DNA of 64,000 nt from Bacteroides salyersiae WAL 10018 = DSM 18765 = JCM 12988 (GCF_000381365.1 NZ_KB905467.1:365604-429603), one strand, 5' to 3'; positions 1 through 9,221 are shown, counted from the first letter of the stretch. The notes: generated by a model not told the origin, from the letters alone. Made by a program: numbers and translations.

Positions 1-171
1 GAAGTTCCTTCAAGTGGAGAGTTTAGTAACATTATGCATAATCCGCTTCCGCAAACGGTATCATTTAAGGAGAAGGTGAAAGCCCGGTTTATCAAATTAG
101 AAGCTACTACACCGACAGATACTCCTGCTGTGGTGGAAATAAATGAAATCGGGGTAACGGTGAATAAATAA
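1..171 (+). CDS. C-terminal end of a surface enzyme, F5/8 type C (discoidin)-like tail
   Basis: The first frame is open from base 1 to a TAA at 169-171, giving 56 residues with no start in the window. The segment RFIKLEAT followed by EINEIGV is typical of the last beta-strands of galactose-binding (F5/8 type C, CBM32-like) modules. Such modules often end Bacteroides fucosidases, hexosaminidases and sulfatases. The catalytic part lies outside the window, so the enzyme class cannot be named. The sulfatase starts 100 bases downstream on the same strand, which suggests joint work on one sulfated glycan; that is inference. Confidence 0.6.
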   Translation, partial: EVPSSGEFSNIMHNPLPQTVSFKEKVKARFIKLEATTPTDTPAVVEINEIGVTVNK

Positions 172-270
172 CGTCCACTCGCAACAAGGATGCTGCAGCA
201 TAGCTTCTCCTCCTTTTGGAAGCCATACGGAATATAAAGTTATATCGAACTTAGATTAAATAAATAATTG

Positions 271-1815
271 ATGAGTACAATGAACATAAATAAGCGTAAT
301 TTATATACTACCGCCTCTGCTTTGGTTTTGTCTGGGCCATTAGTGGCTCAGCAACCGAATATTATTCTTTTTCTGGTGGATGATATGGGGTGGCAGGATA
401 CCTCAGTTCCTTTCGGGGCAGAGCCCACCAAGTTGAACGAAATTTATCATACCCCCAATATGGAGAGGTTGGCACAAAAAGGGGTGAAATTTACTCATGC
501 TTATGCAAATTCCATCAGCTCTCCGTCGCGGGTAAGTCTTTTTACCGGGGCAAATGCTGCAAGACATCGGGTAACTAACTGGACCTTGAAGAAAAATGTT
601 TCTACTGATCGCAAAAACGATCTGTTGGAATTTGGAGATTGGAATTACAATGGTTTGTGTCCGGAAGAGGGTGTGCCTTATACATTTTATGCCAAATGTC
701 TACCCGAACTGCTTCGGGAAAACGGATATACAACCATGATGGTGGGTAAAGCGCATTTTGGATCATTGGATACTCCGGCAGCTGATCCGTTAACAATTGG
801 CTTCGACTATAACATTGCCGGACATGCTGCCGGAGCGATGGGGAGTTATTTGGGAGAAGAAGGATACGGGGCTACCGGAAACCCCGAGTGGGCGAAGATA
901 TGGGCCGTTCCCAATCTGGAAAAGTATCATGGTACGGATACGTTTTTGACTGAAGCTTTGACGTTAGAGGCTAAAGGATTGATGGATAAGGCACTGCTTA
1001 AGCAAAAACCTTTCTTTTTGTATATGAGTCATTATGCAGTTCATGCTCCATTTGCTACCGATAAGAGGTTTTATGATAAGTATATTGCTAAAGGACTTTC
1101 TCATAAAGAAGCGCAGTATGCCGGACTGGTGGAAGGTATGGATAAGAGTTTGGGCGATCTGATGGATTATCTGGAAGAAAAAGGTATCGCACAAAATACG
1201 GTTGTCATTTTTATGTCGGATAACGGTGGTTATACAATAGGCCGTCCGGATAAGAACTTTCCATTAAGTGAGGGAAAAGGGTCACTGAAGGAGGGAGGTA
1301 TTCGTGAGCCGATGATCGTCTACTGGCCGGGGGTGACGCAACCTTCTGCCGAAAATGCGACACCGGTGATTATTGAGGATTTCTTTCCCAGTATTTTGGA
1401 ACTTGCCGGGGTAAAGAAAGGAATACATACTCCGCAAGTTGTGGATGGAAAAAGTTTTGTGCCATTCCTGAAGGGAAAACGGGGGGATATGAAACGTCCT
1501 TTATATTTTCATTATCCCAATAATTGGGGGGAACGTCATGGTACTACCGGTGCCCCGCAAAGCGCTATTATTGAGGGAGACTGGAAACTGATTTATTATT
1601 ATGAATCACAGACTTCTGCTTTGTTTAATTTGAAAGATGACCTGTCGGAATTGCACAATCTTATCAATGAGGAGGCATGCGGGAAAATCGCTGCCAAGTT
1701 GGCGAAAGATTTGACTCGTCATTTGAAGAAAACAAATGCTATCATACCTGTATTGAAATCAACCGGTAGGCCGGTGAGATATCCGGATGGAACAGAGATA
1801 AAAACGGTTTCTTAA
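271..1815 (+). CDS. S1-family sulfatase, serine type, secreted
   Basis: Hydrolyses sulfate esters, most likely on a host or dietary glycan, in the periplasm or at the cell surface. About 514 residues, usual for the family. An N-terminal signal peptide (hydrophobic run ending LVAQQ) precedes the metal-binding segment LVDDMGWQD. The active-site signature SSPSRVSLFTG near residue 83 has serine where the formylglycine precursor lies, so maturation needs an anaerobic sulfatase-maturing enzyme, which is not in this window. VGKAHFG and HYAVHAPF follow as further substrate and metal motifs. The start could be ATG 271 or ATG 280; a TTG at 268 also exists but is less likely. The discoidin-tailed gene lies just upstream. 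The exact sulfatase subfamily and substrate cannot be told from reading. Confidence 0.93.
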   Translation: MSTMNINKRNLYTTASALVLSGPLVAQQPNIILFLVDDMGWQDTSVPFGAEPTKLNEIYHTPNMERLAQKGVKFTHAYANSISSPSRVSLFTGANAARHRVTNWTLKKNVSTDRKNDLLEFGDWNYNGLCPEEGVPYTFYAKCLPELLRENGYTTMMVGKAHFGSLDTPAADPLTIGFDYNIAGHAAGAMGSYLGEEGYGATGNPEWAKIWAVPNLEKYHGTDTFLTEALTLEAKGLMDKALLKQKPFFLYMSHYAVHAPFATDKRFYDKYIAKGLSHKEAQYAGLVEGMDKSLGDLMDYLEEKGIAQNTVVIFMSDNGGYTIGRPDKNFPLSEGKGSLKEGGIREPMIVYWPGVTQPSAENATPVIIEDFFPSILELAGVKKGIHTPQVVDGKSFVPFLKGKRGDMKRPLYFHYPNNWGERHGTTGAPQSAIIEGDWKLIYYYESQTSALFNLKDDLSELHNLINEEACGKIAAKLAKDLTRHLKKTNAIIPVLKSTGRPVRYPDGTEIKTVS

Positions 1816-1833
1816 TTGAATAATTTTATTATA

Positions 1834-1932
1834 GTAGTTAAGTAGTAAGTAGTCAAGTAGTTAAGTAGAAATGATTTGCCTGATGTGTTTTTCTTGACTA
1901 CTTACTACTTGACTACTTTTTACTTAACTACT
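1834..1932. repeat. Inverted repeat built from AGTAGTTA-type short units
   Basis: The left arm (about 1834-1870) is a chain of near-identical 7-8 base units (AGTAGTTA, AGTAGTA, AGTAGTCA). The right arm (about 1889-1932) is its reverse complement with a few mismatches, separated by some 18 bases. It lies between the convergent sulfatase and EEP-fold genes, so its RNA would form a long hairpin in either direction. A role as bidirectional terminator or mRNA end is likely but inferred. Confidence 0.7.
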
Positions 1933-1951
1933 GATCATGAATTGTTGAGGC

Positions 1952-2998
1952 CTAATTGTTTCTTATTATTTCAAAGTCGGTATATATAGGTAGATGATCG
2001 CTGTACCCTCCCAGATATTTTATGCCGGAATAAGTGCGGAAAGGTTGTTTTCCTCCATATTTTTCATCATTGGATAACAGAAAAGGCAGACGGGCTACGT
2101 TTGCCTTTTTTTCGTCGGTATGGAAAGGTGATGAGCTGTCCAATAAGGTGCCGGATATAATAAGGTGGTCAAGTAATCCCCATTCTCCCTGATATTTGTA
2201 AGAGCCAAAACTGTATTTTTCGGTTTCTGCTCTTGATGCAAGTAGATGATAGAGCTGTAAGGGGGCGGGATGGGGTGGCGGGGCCAATGCACCCAGTGTT
2301 TGGGTTATTGACTTATTGTTTGGGTAATCATTAAAGTCTCCCATAATAATAAGTTGAGGATGTAGGCGGGTAGTCAGCAGACTGTCTGCTATCGAACGGA
2401 TTTTTCCGGCAACTAACATACGGTAGGGTTCGGATACCTTGGCTCCGCCGGAACGTGAAGGAAGATGAACGACTAATACATCCAGACTGTCTCCTGTGGC
2501 GAGTAGTCCGCAAACATGGAGGATGTCTCGTGTTGGGCGGTTCTGCGGTCTAAAAGTACCGGTCGGGATGGAATGGTGGGATAGTAATTTAAAACGGTCA
2601 CGTTGGTAGAGCAATGCTACATCGATGCCGCGTTCATCCGGAGAGTGAGTGATGACATAGCGGTATCCTTGTTCTTTTAAAGGAGAATAGCGTGTCAGAT
2701 CGCGCATAACATTGTCATTTTCTACTTCACAAAGCCCCACCAGAACCGGTGGAACCCATTCACCGACAGCAGTAATGACGCGGGCTATATTGACTAATTT
2801 CTTTTTGTAACGCTGGTAGTTCCAGTGGCGGAGAGCATCGGGCAGAAACTCATAATCGTTTTTTAGGGAATCATGGTGGGTGTCGAATAGATTTTCTACA
2901 TTCCAGCACATTACGCGGAAAGGGGGGTAATCGGCTTGAGCGGTGAGTCGGGGCATGTACAAGAAAAGGAATAATAAGACAATTATTCCTCTATTCAT
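1952..2998 (-). CDS. Endonuclease/exonuclease/phosphatase-family protein, exported
   Basis: DNase I-like metal-dependent phosphodiesterase or nuclease of about 348 residues. Visible family motifs in order: MCWNVENLFD, GLCEVEN (metal Glu), ERGIDVALLY, HLPSRSGG, IMGDFNDYP (catalytic Asp-Asn) and GGYSDHLPI (Asp-His near the C-terminus). ATG 2998 gives a clean signal peptide (MNRGIIVLLFLFL). A more upstream ATG would add a lysine run coming from the poly-Glu codons of the preceding gene read in another frame, so I reject it. The chosen start overlaps the upstream lipoprotein stop by 8 bases, implying translational coupling. The substrate (nucleic acid, phospholipid or inositol phosphate) is unknown. 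Confidence 0.88.
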   Translation of the reverse strand: MNRGIIVLLFLFLYMPRLTAQADYPPFRVMCWNVENLFDTHHDSLKNDYEFLPDALRHWNYQRYKKKLVNIARVITAVGEWVPPVLVGLCEVENDNVMRDLTRYSPLKEQGYRYVITHSPDERGIDVALLYQRDRFKLLSHHSIPTGTFRPQNRPTRDILHVCGLLATGDSLDVLVVHLPSRSGGAKVSEPYRMLVAGKIRSIADSLLTTRLHPQLIIMGDFNDYPNNKSITQTLGALAPPPHPAPLQLYHLLASRAETEKYSFGSYKYQGEWGLLDHLIISGTLLDSSSPFHTDEKKANVARLPFLLSNDEKYGGKQPFRTYSGIKYLGGYSDHLPIYTDFEIIRNN

Positions 2999-4427
2999 TT
3001 TCTTCTTCTTCTTTTTCTTGCCATTCATAACATCCGGCATCGGGTGCTTCGTCTATGGTTCGTGGCATTCCTTTCAGATCCAGAGGAAAGTCTTGGGCAT
3101 CTTCGCTCAGTCCGATATTAATGGCAGCCGATTTTGGAGTTAACTGGAAATCGAACAATTGTTCTCCCCGTTTATCTGTTAGCAAAAAGTTATCGTCCTT
3201 TTTCCATGTCACATTGATTATCTTGTCATTTTTTTCTTCTACGGAATTGATGAGGCAGTGAGAAAAAAGATAGTCGAAAGCTATGGAAGAGTCATCTGAG
3301 CGTGAACCGTTGATTTCGTCATTAGAAGAGCCGGCTATGATACAATTGTGAAAAGCCGCATTGATAATAGGATAGGCTATTTCTCCTGATTCGTTTTTTA
3401 AGGCAAGGGCTACTCCTTGTTTTATATCCCAACTATAATAATTGGCCAGCGTACAGTGCACGAATTTATAATTTCCCCCAAGCAGGCTTACACAATTTTT
3501 TCCGGCATTACTGATTTCACAGTTACCAATGCTGGCTTGGCAAGAGGTCATTTCCAGTCCGTTTCCCGAGACTTGCCGGATAACGGAATTGGTAAGGGTC
3601 AGCTTCTTTTGGTCGATAGCCGATGAGTCGCAACGGATACCATATATTCCTCCGTGTATATCGACAAAGTTCAGAGAATTATCATAGCTTGAAGTATGGA
3701 AACGGATACCATCCCATTGTCCGGGCAAGCGGTCATAGGGGAGGTTGGAGAACATCTTGTCAGTACGGTCGCCTCGGAAAACAACGGGAGCTTCCAGTGT
3801 GCCTTCTGCTACGAGTTGTCCATGTACTTGGATGCTCGATTTGCCGTGAAAATAGAACCGGGTTCCGGCGCCAATGGTTAAGCGGGCACCTTCCTTTACA
3901 CTCAGACTGTCATAGATGACGATAGGACGTGCGGAACTGATAAGGGTATCTTGTGTGATTTCCTTTTGGCGCAAAGAGACAAAATCTTGTCCATATGCCA
4001 GCAACTTAACGTTCTGTCGGTTGGTATTGGTGATGAATACGATGGAATCTTTCCGGAAGACAGGTTCGTCACTGTCTTGTGGAGCTAAAGTTGCTTCAAT
4101 AAAGACATATAAGCTGTCTTTGCTCCGTATCTCCACATCATAAAAGGAATTGCCCTTCATGCCGTCCACATTGATGCGGAATCCGGAATTGGCGGCATCT
4201 GCCAATACGATCGATGAAATGATTAATGATTCTTTGTTGCGGTTATATACTTTCAGGATATGGGTGGAAGTGCCGATACCGGCTAATATGGTATCCATTC
4301 TTAACGTGTCTTGGGAAAAAGAGAGTGCAAGAGAGGGATCGGCGGAGAAGTTCTCGTCATCACAGGCCGGGAACAATACCAAACTTGCCAATAAAAATAA
4401 GAGAATGTATACCGGGTTTCTTTTCAT
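2991..4427 (-). CDS. Surface lipoprotein with right-handed beta-helix region
   Basis: A 478-residue lipoprotein: signal LLFLLASLVLFPAC with the lipidation Cys at about residue 22, followed by acidic DDENFSAD. That acidic stretch resembles a Bacteroides lipoprotein export signal for surface display. Residues 30-140 look like an immunoglobulin-like or choice-of-anchor domain. From about 170 onward there are parallel beta-helix type repeats (GARLTIGAGTRFYFHG, SIQVHGQLVAEGT) ending in GCYEWQ and a Glu-rich tail. Its stop overlaps the EEP-fold protein start, so the two form an operon. No catalytic motif is visible; function unknown. Confidence 0.82.
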   Translation of the reverse strand: MKRNPVYILLFLLASLVLFPACDDENFSADPSLALSFSQDTLRMDTILAGIGTSTHILKVYNRNKESLIISSIVLADAANSGFRINVDGMKGNSFYDVEIRSKDSLYVFIEATLAPQDSDEPVFRKDSIVFITNTNRQNVKLLAYGQDFVSLRQKEITQDTLISSARPIVIYDSLSVKEGARLTIGAGTRFYFHGKSSIQVHGQLVAEGTLEAPVVFRGDRTDKMFSNLPYDRLPGQWDGIRFHTSSYDNSLNFVDIHGGIYGIRCDSSAIDQKKLTLTNSVIRQVSGNGLEMTSCQASIGNCEISNAGKNCVSLLGGNYKFVHCTLANYYSWDIKQGVALALKNESGEIAYPIINAAFHNCIIAGSSNDEINGSRSDDSSIAFDYLFSHCLINSVEEKNDKIINVTWKKDDNFLLTDKRGEQLFDFQLTPKSAAINIGLSEDAQDFPLDLKGMPRTIDEAPDAGCYEWQEKEEEENE

Positions 4428-4447
4428 ATCTTGCTGTTATATAAATC

Positions 4448-4473
4448 AGGCACAGATTAGAGAATCCGTGCCT
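4448..4473 (-). terminator. Possible pepD terminator hairpin
   Basis: AGGCAC-A-GATT / AATC-C-GTGCCT pairs across an AGAG loop, between the pepD stop and the start of the lipoprotein gene. There is no clear U-run on the minus strand, so it may be a processing or attenuation stem instead. Confidence 0.4.
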
Positions 4474-4500
4474 AATATAAACGAGGAATGACCTTGTTTA

Positions 4501-5961
4501 TTATTTCTTTTCCGGGATATTTGCCAATACATCCAACAGGTGACGCCAGAATTTGTCTACCGAAGGAATGTGCATACGTTCGTCCGGTGAGTGAACTCCC
4601 GTCAGTGTAGGACCGAAAGAAATCATATCTAAGGAAGGATATTTATCGAGGAAAAGTCCGCATTCCAGACCGGCGTGAATTGCTTTTACCTGAGCGTCTA
4701 CACCGAACAAACGTTTGTAGGAAGCGGCTGCCACTTCCAGAATGGCTGAGTGCGGATTCGGTTTCCAACCTGGATAACCGTCACCGAAAGTTACAGTTGC
4801 ACCTGCCAACTGGAAAGCCGCACGAACGGTATTCGCCATATCATCGCGGGCGGAGAGGATAGAACTGCGCTGGCTGGTTTCGATACGGATTATATTTTCC
4901 GGTTTCATCTTAACGGATGCTAAGTTGGTGGAGGTTTCTACCAGTCCGGGGATATCCTGACTCATAGCATATACTCCGTGGGGTACAGCATAGAGTGCTT
5001 TCAACAGACGGGCGGTGGTATCTTGGTCAATAGCTTTGGTACGGGGTGTTTCCGATTCTAATACAAGTTTTAAATCCGGTTCTGTTACTGCGAGCTCATT
5101 TTCTATTTCGGCAGTAAAGATGTTCAGGTCAGCACGTACATCATGTTTGGCATCTTCGGGGACGGCACAGACAGCGTATGCTTCACGAGGGATAGCGTTG
5201 CGAAGGTTACCGCCATTAATTTCACATAAGTACAGGTCGTATTTGGCTATCATTTTACTGAGAAAACGGTTCAGTATCTTGTTGGCATTACCGCGACCCA
5301 GATGGATATCACCACCGGAATGTCCGCCTTTCAGACCTTTTACCTCTACTTTAAAGAAAAAGTAACCGGCTGGAACATCTGCCTCCTTATAAGTAAATTG
5401 GGCTACGGAGTCTATTCCTCCTGCGCAACCGATGAAAAGTTCCCCTTCATCTTCCGAATCAAGATTCAACAGGATATCACCGTTCATGAAACCTTCTTTC
5501 AAGGCAAATGCACCGGTCAACCCCGTCTCTTCGTCTACTGTGAACAGGCATTCCAACGGACCGTGCTCGATGGTATCATCTGCCAGAATAGCGAGTTCTG
5601 TGGCTACTCCGATTCCGTTATCGGCTCCGAGTGTCGTACCTTTGGCTTTCATCCATTCACCATCAATTTCTGTTTCGATAGGATCGACAAGAAAATCGTG
5701 CTCCACGTCATTATTCTTTTCGCAGACCATATCCACGTGTGATTGCAAAATGACGGTTTGCAGATTCTCCTTTCCCGGCGTGGCCGGTTTCTTGATCAAA
5801 ACGTTTCCGGCTTCATCAACTTTGGTCTCCAGATTATGTTTTTCTCCGAACGCTTTTAAGTATGCGATAATTTTTTCTTCCTTCTTTGAAGGGCGCGGTA
5901 CTTGGCATATTTCTGCAAAATACTTGAATACACCTGCCGGCTTAAGTTCTTGTTTTTCCAT
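4501..5961 (-). CDS. pepD: Aminoacyl-histidine dipeptidase (peptidase D, M20 family)
   Basis: Cytosolic zinc dipeptidase that cleaves Xaa-His and other dipeptides. The 486-residue length matches bacterial PepD. Motifs: QSHVDMVCEK (first metal His and Asp, about residue 90), TTLGADNGIG (bridging metal Asp, about 130), DEETGLTGA (catalytic and metal Glu), GLKGGHSGGDI in the dimerisation lid, and a C-terminal HAGLECG metal His. It begins MEKQELKPAGVFKYF, as family members do. Divergent from the small-membrane-protein/OmpH pair. No oddities. Confidence 0.96.
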   Translation of the reverse strand: MEKQELKPAGVFKYFAEICQVPRPSKKEEKIIAYLKAFGEKHNLETKVDEAGNVLIKKPATPGKENLQTVILQSHVDMVCEKNNDVEHDFLVDPIETEIDGEWMKAKGTTLGADNGIGVATELAILADDTIEHGPLECLFTVDEETGLTGAFALKEGFMNGDILLNLDSEDEGELFIGCAGGIDSVAQFTYKEADVPAGYFFFKVEVKGLKGGHSGGDIHLGRGNANKILNRFLSKMIAKYDLYLCEINGGNLRNAIPREAYAVCAVPEDAKHDVRADLNIFTAEIENELAVTEPDLKLVLESETPRTKAIDQDTTARLLKALYAVPHGVYAMSQDIPGLVETSTNLASVKMKPENIIRIETSQRSSILSARDDMANTVRAAFQLAGATVTFGDGYPGWKPNPHSAILEVAAASYKRLFGVDAQVKAIHAGLECGLFLDKYPSLDMISFGPTLTGVHSPDERMHIPSVDKFWRHLLDVLANIPEKK

Positions 5962-6076
5962 TCTTTTTTCTTTTTATTTGAGTGAATGTTTGAAATATAA
6001 CCCCTTATTGCTAAAGATGGTTAAAATAAATCTACTTTCTGAACCCGTTTCTCTTTTTTTATAATAAAAAAGGCGG

Positions 6077-6103
6077 TTGAGTCCATACAAAAGTCTATAT
6101 TTG
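6077..6103 (+). promoter_or_regulatory. Bacteroides-type promoter for the 6124 gene
   Basis: TTG at 6077-6079 and TATATTTG at 6096-6103 match the Bacteroides sigma-ABfr -33/-7 pattern. The start codon lies 21 bases past the -7 box. Confidence 0.7.
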
Positions 6104-6123
6104 CACCCACAAAATTAATAGAA

Positions 6124-6357
6124 ATGCTCAATACAATACTGTTTACTTTGTTAATAGTTACTATTTGTATCTTATTATTAGGTATCAAGGTCTTTTTTGT
6201 GAAAGGTGGAAAATTTCCTAACGGACATGTGAGCGGCAATAAAGCTTTAAGAGATAGGGGGATTAGTTGTGCACAGTCTCAGGACCGTGAAGCACAGAAG
6301 AAATCCCGCTTTTCTATTGATGCCCTTGAAAAGGCTTTGAATGATAGTATGAACTAA
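6124..6357 (+). CDS. Small single-span membrane protein, conserved type, unknown function
   Basis: 77 residues with one N-terminal membrane segment (about residues 3-24, rich in Leu/Ile/Val), then a basic KGGKFPNGHVSGNKALRDRG stretch and one cysteine in GISCAQSQDRE. The layout (one helix, then a short Cys-containing soluble tail) is reminiscent of NqrM-type assembly factors, but the multiple cysteines of NqrM are absent, so I do not assign that name. A clear promoter precedes it. The OmpH-like gene starts 28 bases after its stop, so the two are probably co-transcribed. Confidence 0.75.
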   Translation: MLNTILFTLLIVTICILLLGIKVFFVKGGKFPNGHVSGNKALRDRGISCAQSQDREAQKKSRFSIDALEKALNDSMN

Positions 6358-6385
6358 TTAATTAAAAACTATATTTTTACAAGTT

Positions 6386-6997
6386 ATGAAGAGAATAAAT
6401 TGCCTCATTAACGGTTTGGCTGCTCTTGCGCTTATCGTTTTGTTTTCACAATGCGCTGGTAAAGCTGATACAAAAACTACGACATCTGCCGGAGAAGCAA
6501 CAGCTAATACTGTATCCGGTGATTTAAAGATCGCTTATGTGGAAGTGGATACGCTGCTTTCCAAATACAACTTCTGCATTGATCTGAATGAGGCTATGAT
6601 GAAGAAAGAAGAGAATATTCGTTTGACACTGAATCAGAAGGCTGCTACTCTTGACAAGGATCAGAAAGAATTCCAGAAGAAATACGAAAACAATGCGTTT
6701 ATTTCTCCGGAGAGAGCTCAGCAGGAATATAACCGTTTGATGAAGATGCAACAGGATTTGCAGGCATTACAGAATAAATTGACTAATGAGTTGGCTGCCG
6801 AAACACAGAAGAACAGTTTGCAGTTGCGTGACTCTATCAATGTTTTTCTGAAAGAGTATAACAAGACGAAAGGTTACAATTTGATTCTTAGTAATACCGG
6901 TTTTGATAACTTGCTTTATGCCGATAGTTCATTCAATATCACGCAAGAGATTATCGATGGCTTGAATGCAAGATATACTTCTGCTGCTAAAAAATAA
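6386..6997 (+). CDS. OmpH/Skp-family periplasmic chaperone-like lipoprotein
   Basis: 203 residues. The N-terminal signal with LFSQCAGK suggests lipidation at about Cys23. After a Thr/Ala linker comes KIAYVEVDTLLSKY, the classic start of the Skp/OmpH fold. A charged coiled coil (about residues 75-150, rich in Lys, Glu and Gln) follows, and a C-terminal strand region GYNLILSNTGFDNLLYAD. Skp-type proteins hold unfolded outer-membrane proteins in the periplasm; a membrane-anchored version is known in Bacteroidetes. A strong terminator follows it. Confidence 0.85.
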   Translation: MKRINCLINGLAALALIVLFSQCAGKADTKTTTSAGEATANTVSGDLKIAYVEVDTLLSKYNFCIDLNEAMMKKEENIRLTLNQKAATLDKDQKEFQKKYENNAFISPERAQQEYNRLMKMQQDLQALQNKLTNELAAETQKNSLQLRDSINVFLKEYNKTKGYNLILSNTGFDNLLYADSSFNITQEIIDGLNARYTSAAKK

Positions 6998-7014
6998 TTT
7001 TAAGATATTTATAG

Positions 7015-7058
7015 AAAAAGGGGCATAAATGCATCAACTGCATTTATGCCCCTTTTTT
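7015..7058 (+). terminator. Rho-independent terminator, usable from both sides
   Basis: GGGGCATAAATGCA and TGCATTTATGCCCC pair perfectly across a five-base loop, followed by TTTTTT and preceded by AAAAA. It lies between the convergent OmpH-like gene and the beta-helix gene. Confidence 0.92.
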
Positions 7059-7076
7059 ATATTCGCGGATTCGGAA

Positions 7077-9221
7077 TTAATGTCCGGGCCTGCCGCCGCC
7101 ACCGCCACTGCTACCAATTGTCGTTACCATTGAGCTGGTGGTGAAAGTGGTTGTTTTCGTTCCGGGAGTGTACACGGCTCCTGTGTAGTAGCCATGGAAA
7201 TCTTCTCCACCGGAGATGCTGCCTCCTGTATAGATCATGTAATTGGTATTGGCTTTCAGGTCGGCACTGCTGAATAATAGAGTCATTGTCTGATAAGAAC
7301 GCGGCAATTTATACGTAAACACATTCGTACCGTTTGCATCTTGTATGTTGATCAGATTGCCGGATGTTGCTGATGATGCACTATATAACACGGAACGTTG
7401 ACTACAAGCCGATGAAGTAGGAGTGCTACTCGAGCCACCCGTACCTATTAGCACTCCTCCTGTGATAGAGAATGTATTCCTGTCACAATCGAATCCCTCT
7501 TCCGGACTGTTTGTGCCGGATGCGATCACAATACCACCGGTTACGGTCAGAGTGCCATTAGAGTCGATACCGTCATTGCCGGATGAATAACAATAGATAT
7601 ATCCGCCGTTTATCACTACTTGATTGGCTGCATTAATAGCGTCGTCATAAGTTTCTATGTCGTAAATTCCACCATTAATGGTTAGGACATCTTTACTTTC
7701 CATGCCTTCTCCTCCGTCTTGTGTACAGCGGATTGTAAATGTGCCCGAATGGGATGTAAGGTCTCCGATACATTTTATTGCTTTCGGGTTGGCATAATCT
7801 GCGTTTTCTCCATGTCCGGAAACCAGGAATTTAGCTCCGGTTGTAGTGGCGTCAACAACGGGGCCTTCGGCATTTACTGCACCGAAAACAATTTCACCGT
7901 CGGCCGAAATTCCCTTACCTGCACTACCTGTACTCTTCATTGTAACTGTGCCGTTTGTGATATGTATGTTACCGTTGCTTTTCATACAAGTGGCCGAATA
8001 AGAATCGAGTATACTGTTGGTATTCGTATACGTTCCTCCGTTACCGGAGGTTGTGATTTGGACATCGCCGCCTGAAATAACCAGGTCACCGTCTGTCGAT
8101 ATTCCTTTTCCTGCTGTTCCGGTACTTGTGATAATGATGTTGCCTCCTGCTATATAAACCGTTTGGTCACATTTGATACCTGTACAATAGGAAGGATCGT
8201 TATCAACAACTGCTACCGAACCGGTAGTCTGGATATGTATTGTTCCGTCATTAATCCGGAGATCGTTTTTGGTTTTGATCCCTTTGGATTGGTTACCGGA
8301 TACCGACATATGAATTTCACCTCCGTTCATGGTGAAAGTGCCGTCGCATTTAATGCCTTTTACATCGTCGGAAGTAGAAGTTATTTGAACTTTTCCTCCG
8401 TTGATTTCAATGTATCCTTCGTCTCCGTCGAGTCCGTCACTATCGGAGGTTACTGTTACCGAACCTCCGTCGATACGGATGTAATCGTTGGCATGAATCC
8501 CATCGGAAGCGGCTCCGGTAATTGTTATGTTTCCGGAATTTACTAATAAATAATCATCACTGCAAATGCCATGCTTTTTATTACCCTGTACATATAGAGC
8601 ACCTTCTCCATTGAAAATCAGTTGACCCTCACTGAAGAAGCATCCTTTCATGTCTTCTGAACCGGAGTCGGCATACTTCTTTCCGTCTGTTAATGTGTTT
8701 ATCGTACCTTCCGTCAAATTGACTGTGACCTTTTTACCCGATTGGATATTGATGGCCGGGCCGTCTGCATTCGTTATATTTACTCCGTTCAGTGTCAATA
8801 TAAATTTTTTATCGCTATAAATCTTAAACATTCCATTGGAAATAGTTCCGGTAAGTATGTATTCTACTTCCTCGGAGATGGTGGATGTTATGATAACATT
8901 TCCGTCATCTACGGAAATTGAAACACCTTCGAAAGCCAATGGATTAACAATCTCTATTCCGGTATCGGAATAGAGGATTTTTATTTGCAGAGAATTGTCT
9001 CCGAAACTCAGACTATCTATTTCGGTCATGGAATACGTAGGGGCATCTTGATCGTGCAAGTGTAAAAGTACGGCTTCATTTACAAATGTCATACTGTCGA
9101 GAACTGACAGGAGAACTCCTTGGGTTATTTTGTCTGAGCGATGTACAAACATCTTTTCTTGCGCCAGTATACTTTGTATACACAACGCACAAATTCCTGA
9201 TAATAAAATAATCCGTTTCAT
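7077..9221 (-). CDS. Secreted beta-helix protein, Cthe_2159-like carbohydrate-binding family
   Basis: 714 residues: signal peptide (IILLSGICALCIQSILAQE), a leading domain of about 110 residues resembling the neighbour's N-terminal part, then a long repetitive region. The repeats alternate short turns such as GDLVISGGDVQIT, GIHANDYIRIDGG and SDDVKGIKCDGT about every 20-25 residues, typical of a right-handed parallel beta-helix. This pattern is characteristic of Cthe_2159-like carbohydrate-binding proteins, where acidic side chains bind calcium and polygalacturonate; that function is family knowledge, not shown here. The C-terminus is a glycine run (SSGGGGGRPGH). The ATG overlaps the stop of the upstream gene by four bases (ATGA), so the two are co-translated. 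Confidence 0.82.
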   Translation of the reverse strand: MKRIILLSGICALCIQSILAQEKMFVHRSDKITQGVLLSVLDSMTFVNEAVLLHLHDQDAPTYSMTEIDSLSFGDNSLQIKILYSDTGIEIVNPLAFEGVSISVDDGNVIITSTISEEVEYILTGTISNGMFKIYSDKKFILTLNGVNITNADGPAINIQSGKKVTVNLTEGTINTLTDGKKYADSGSEDMKGCFFSEGQLIFNGEGALYVQGNKKHGICSDDYLLVNSGNITITGAASDGIHANDYIRIDGGSVTVTSDSDGLDGDEGYIEINGGKVQITSTSDDVKGIKCDGTFTMNGGEIHMSVSGNQSKGIKTKNDLRINDGTIHIQTTGSVAVVDNDPSYCTGIKCDQTVYIAGGNIIITSTGTAGKGISTDGDLVISGGDVQITTSGNGGTYTNTNSILDSYSATCMKSNGNIHITNGTVTMKSTGSAGKGISADGEIVFGAVNAEGPVVDATTTGAKFLVSGHGENADYANPKAIKCIGDLTSHSGTFTIRCTQDGGEGMESKDVLTINGGIYDIETYDDAINAANQVVINGGYIYCYSSGNDGIDSNGTLTVTGGIVIASGTNSPEEGFDCDRNTFSITGGVLIGTGGSSSTPTSSACSQRSVLYSASSATSGNLINIQDANGTNVFTYKLPRSYQTMTLLFSSADLKANTNYMIYTGGSISGGEDFHGYYTGAVYTPGTKTTTFTTSSMVTTIGSSGGGGGRPGH

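Noticed and set aside
2999-3040. N-terminal extension of the EEP-fold protein with a run of lysines
   Set aside because: The lysines come from the Glu-rich end of the upstream gene read in another frame; the inner ATG gives a proper signal peptide.
6124-6357. Assignment as NqrM (Na+-NQR maturation factor)
   Set aside because: The helix-plus-tail layout is similar, but the multiple conserved cysteines are absent and no nqr genes are nearby.
8163-8546. Plus-strand frame within the beta-helix gene (also 7719-8075)
   Set aside because: Repetitive beta-helix coding gives long open mirror frames; no start context or homology.
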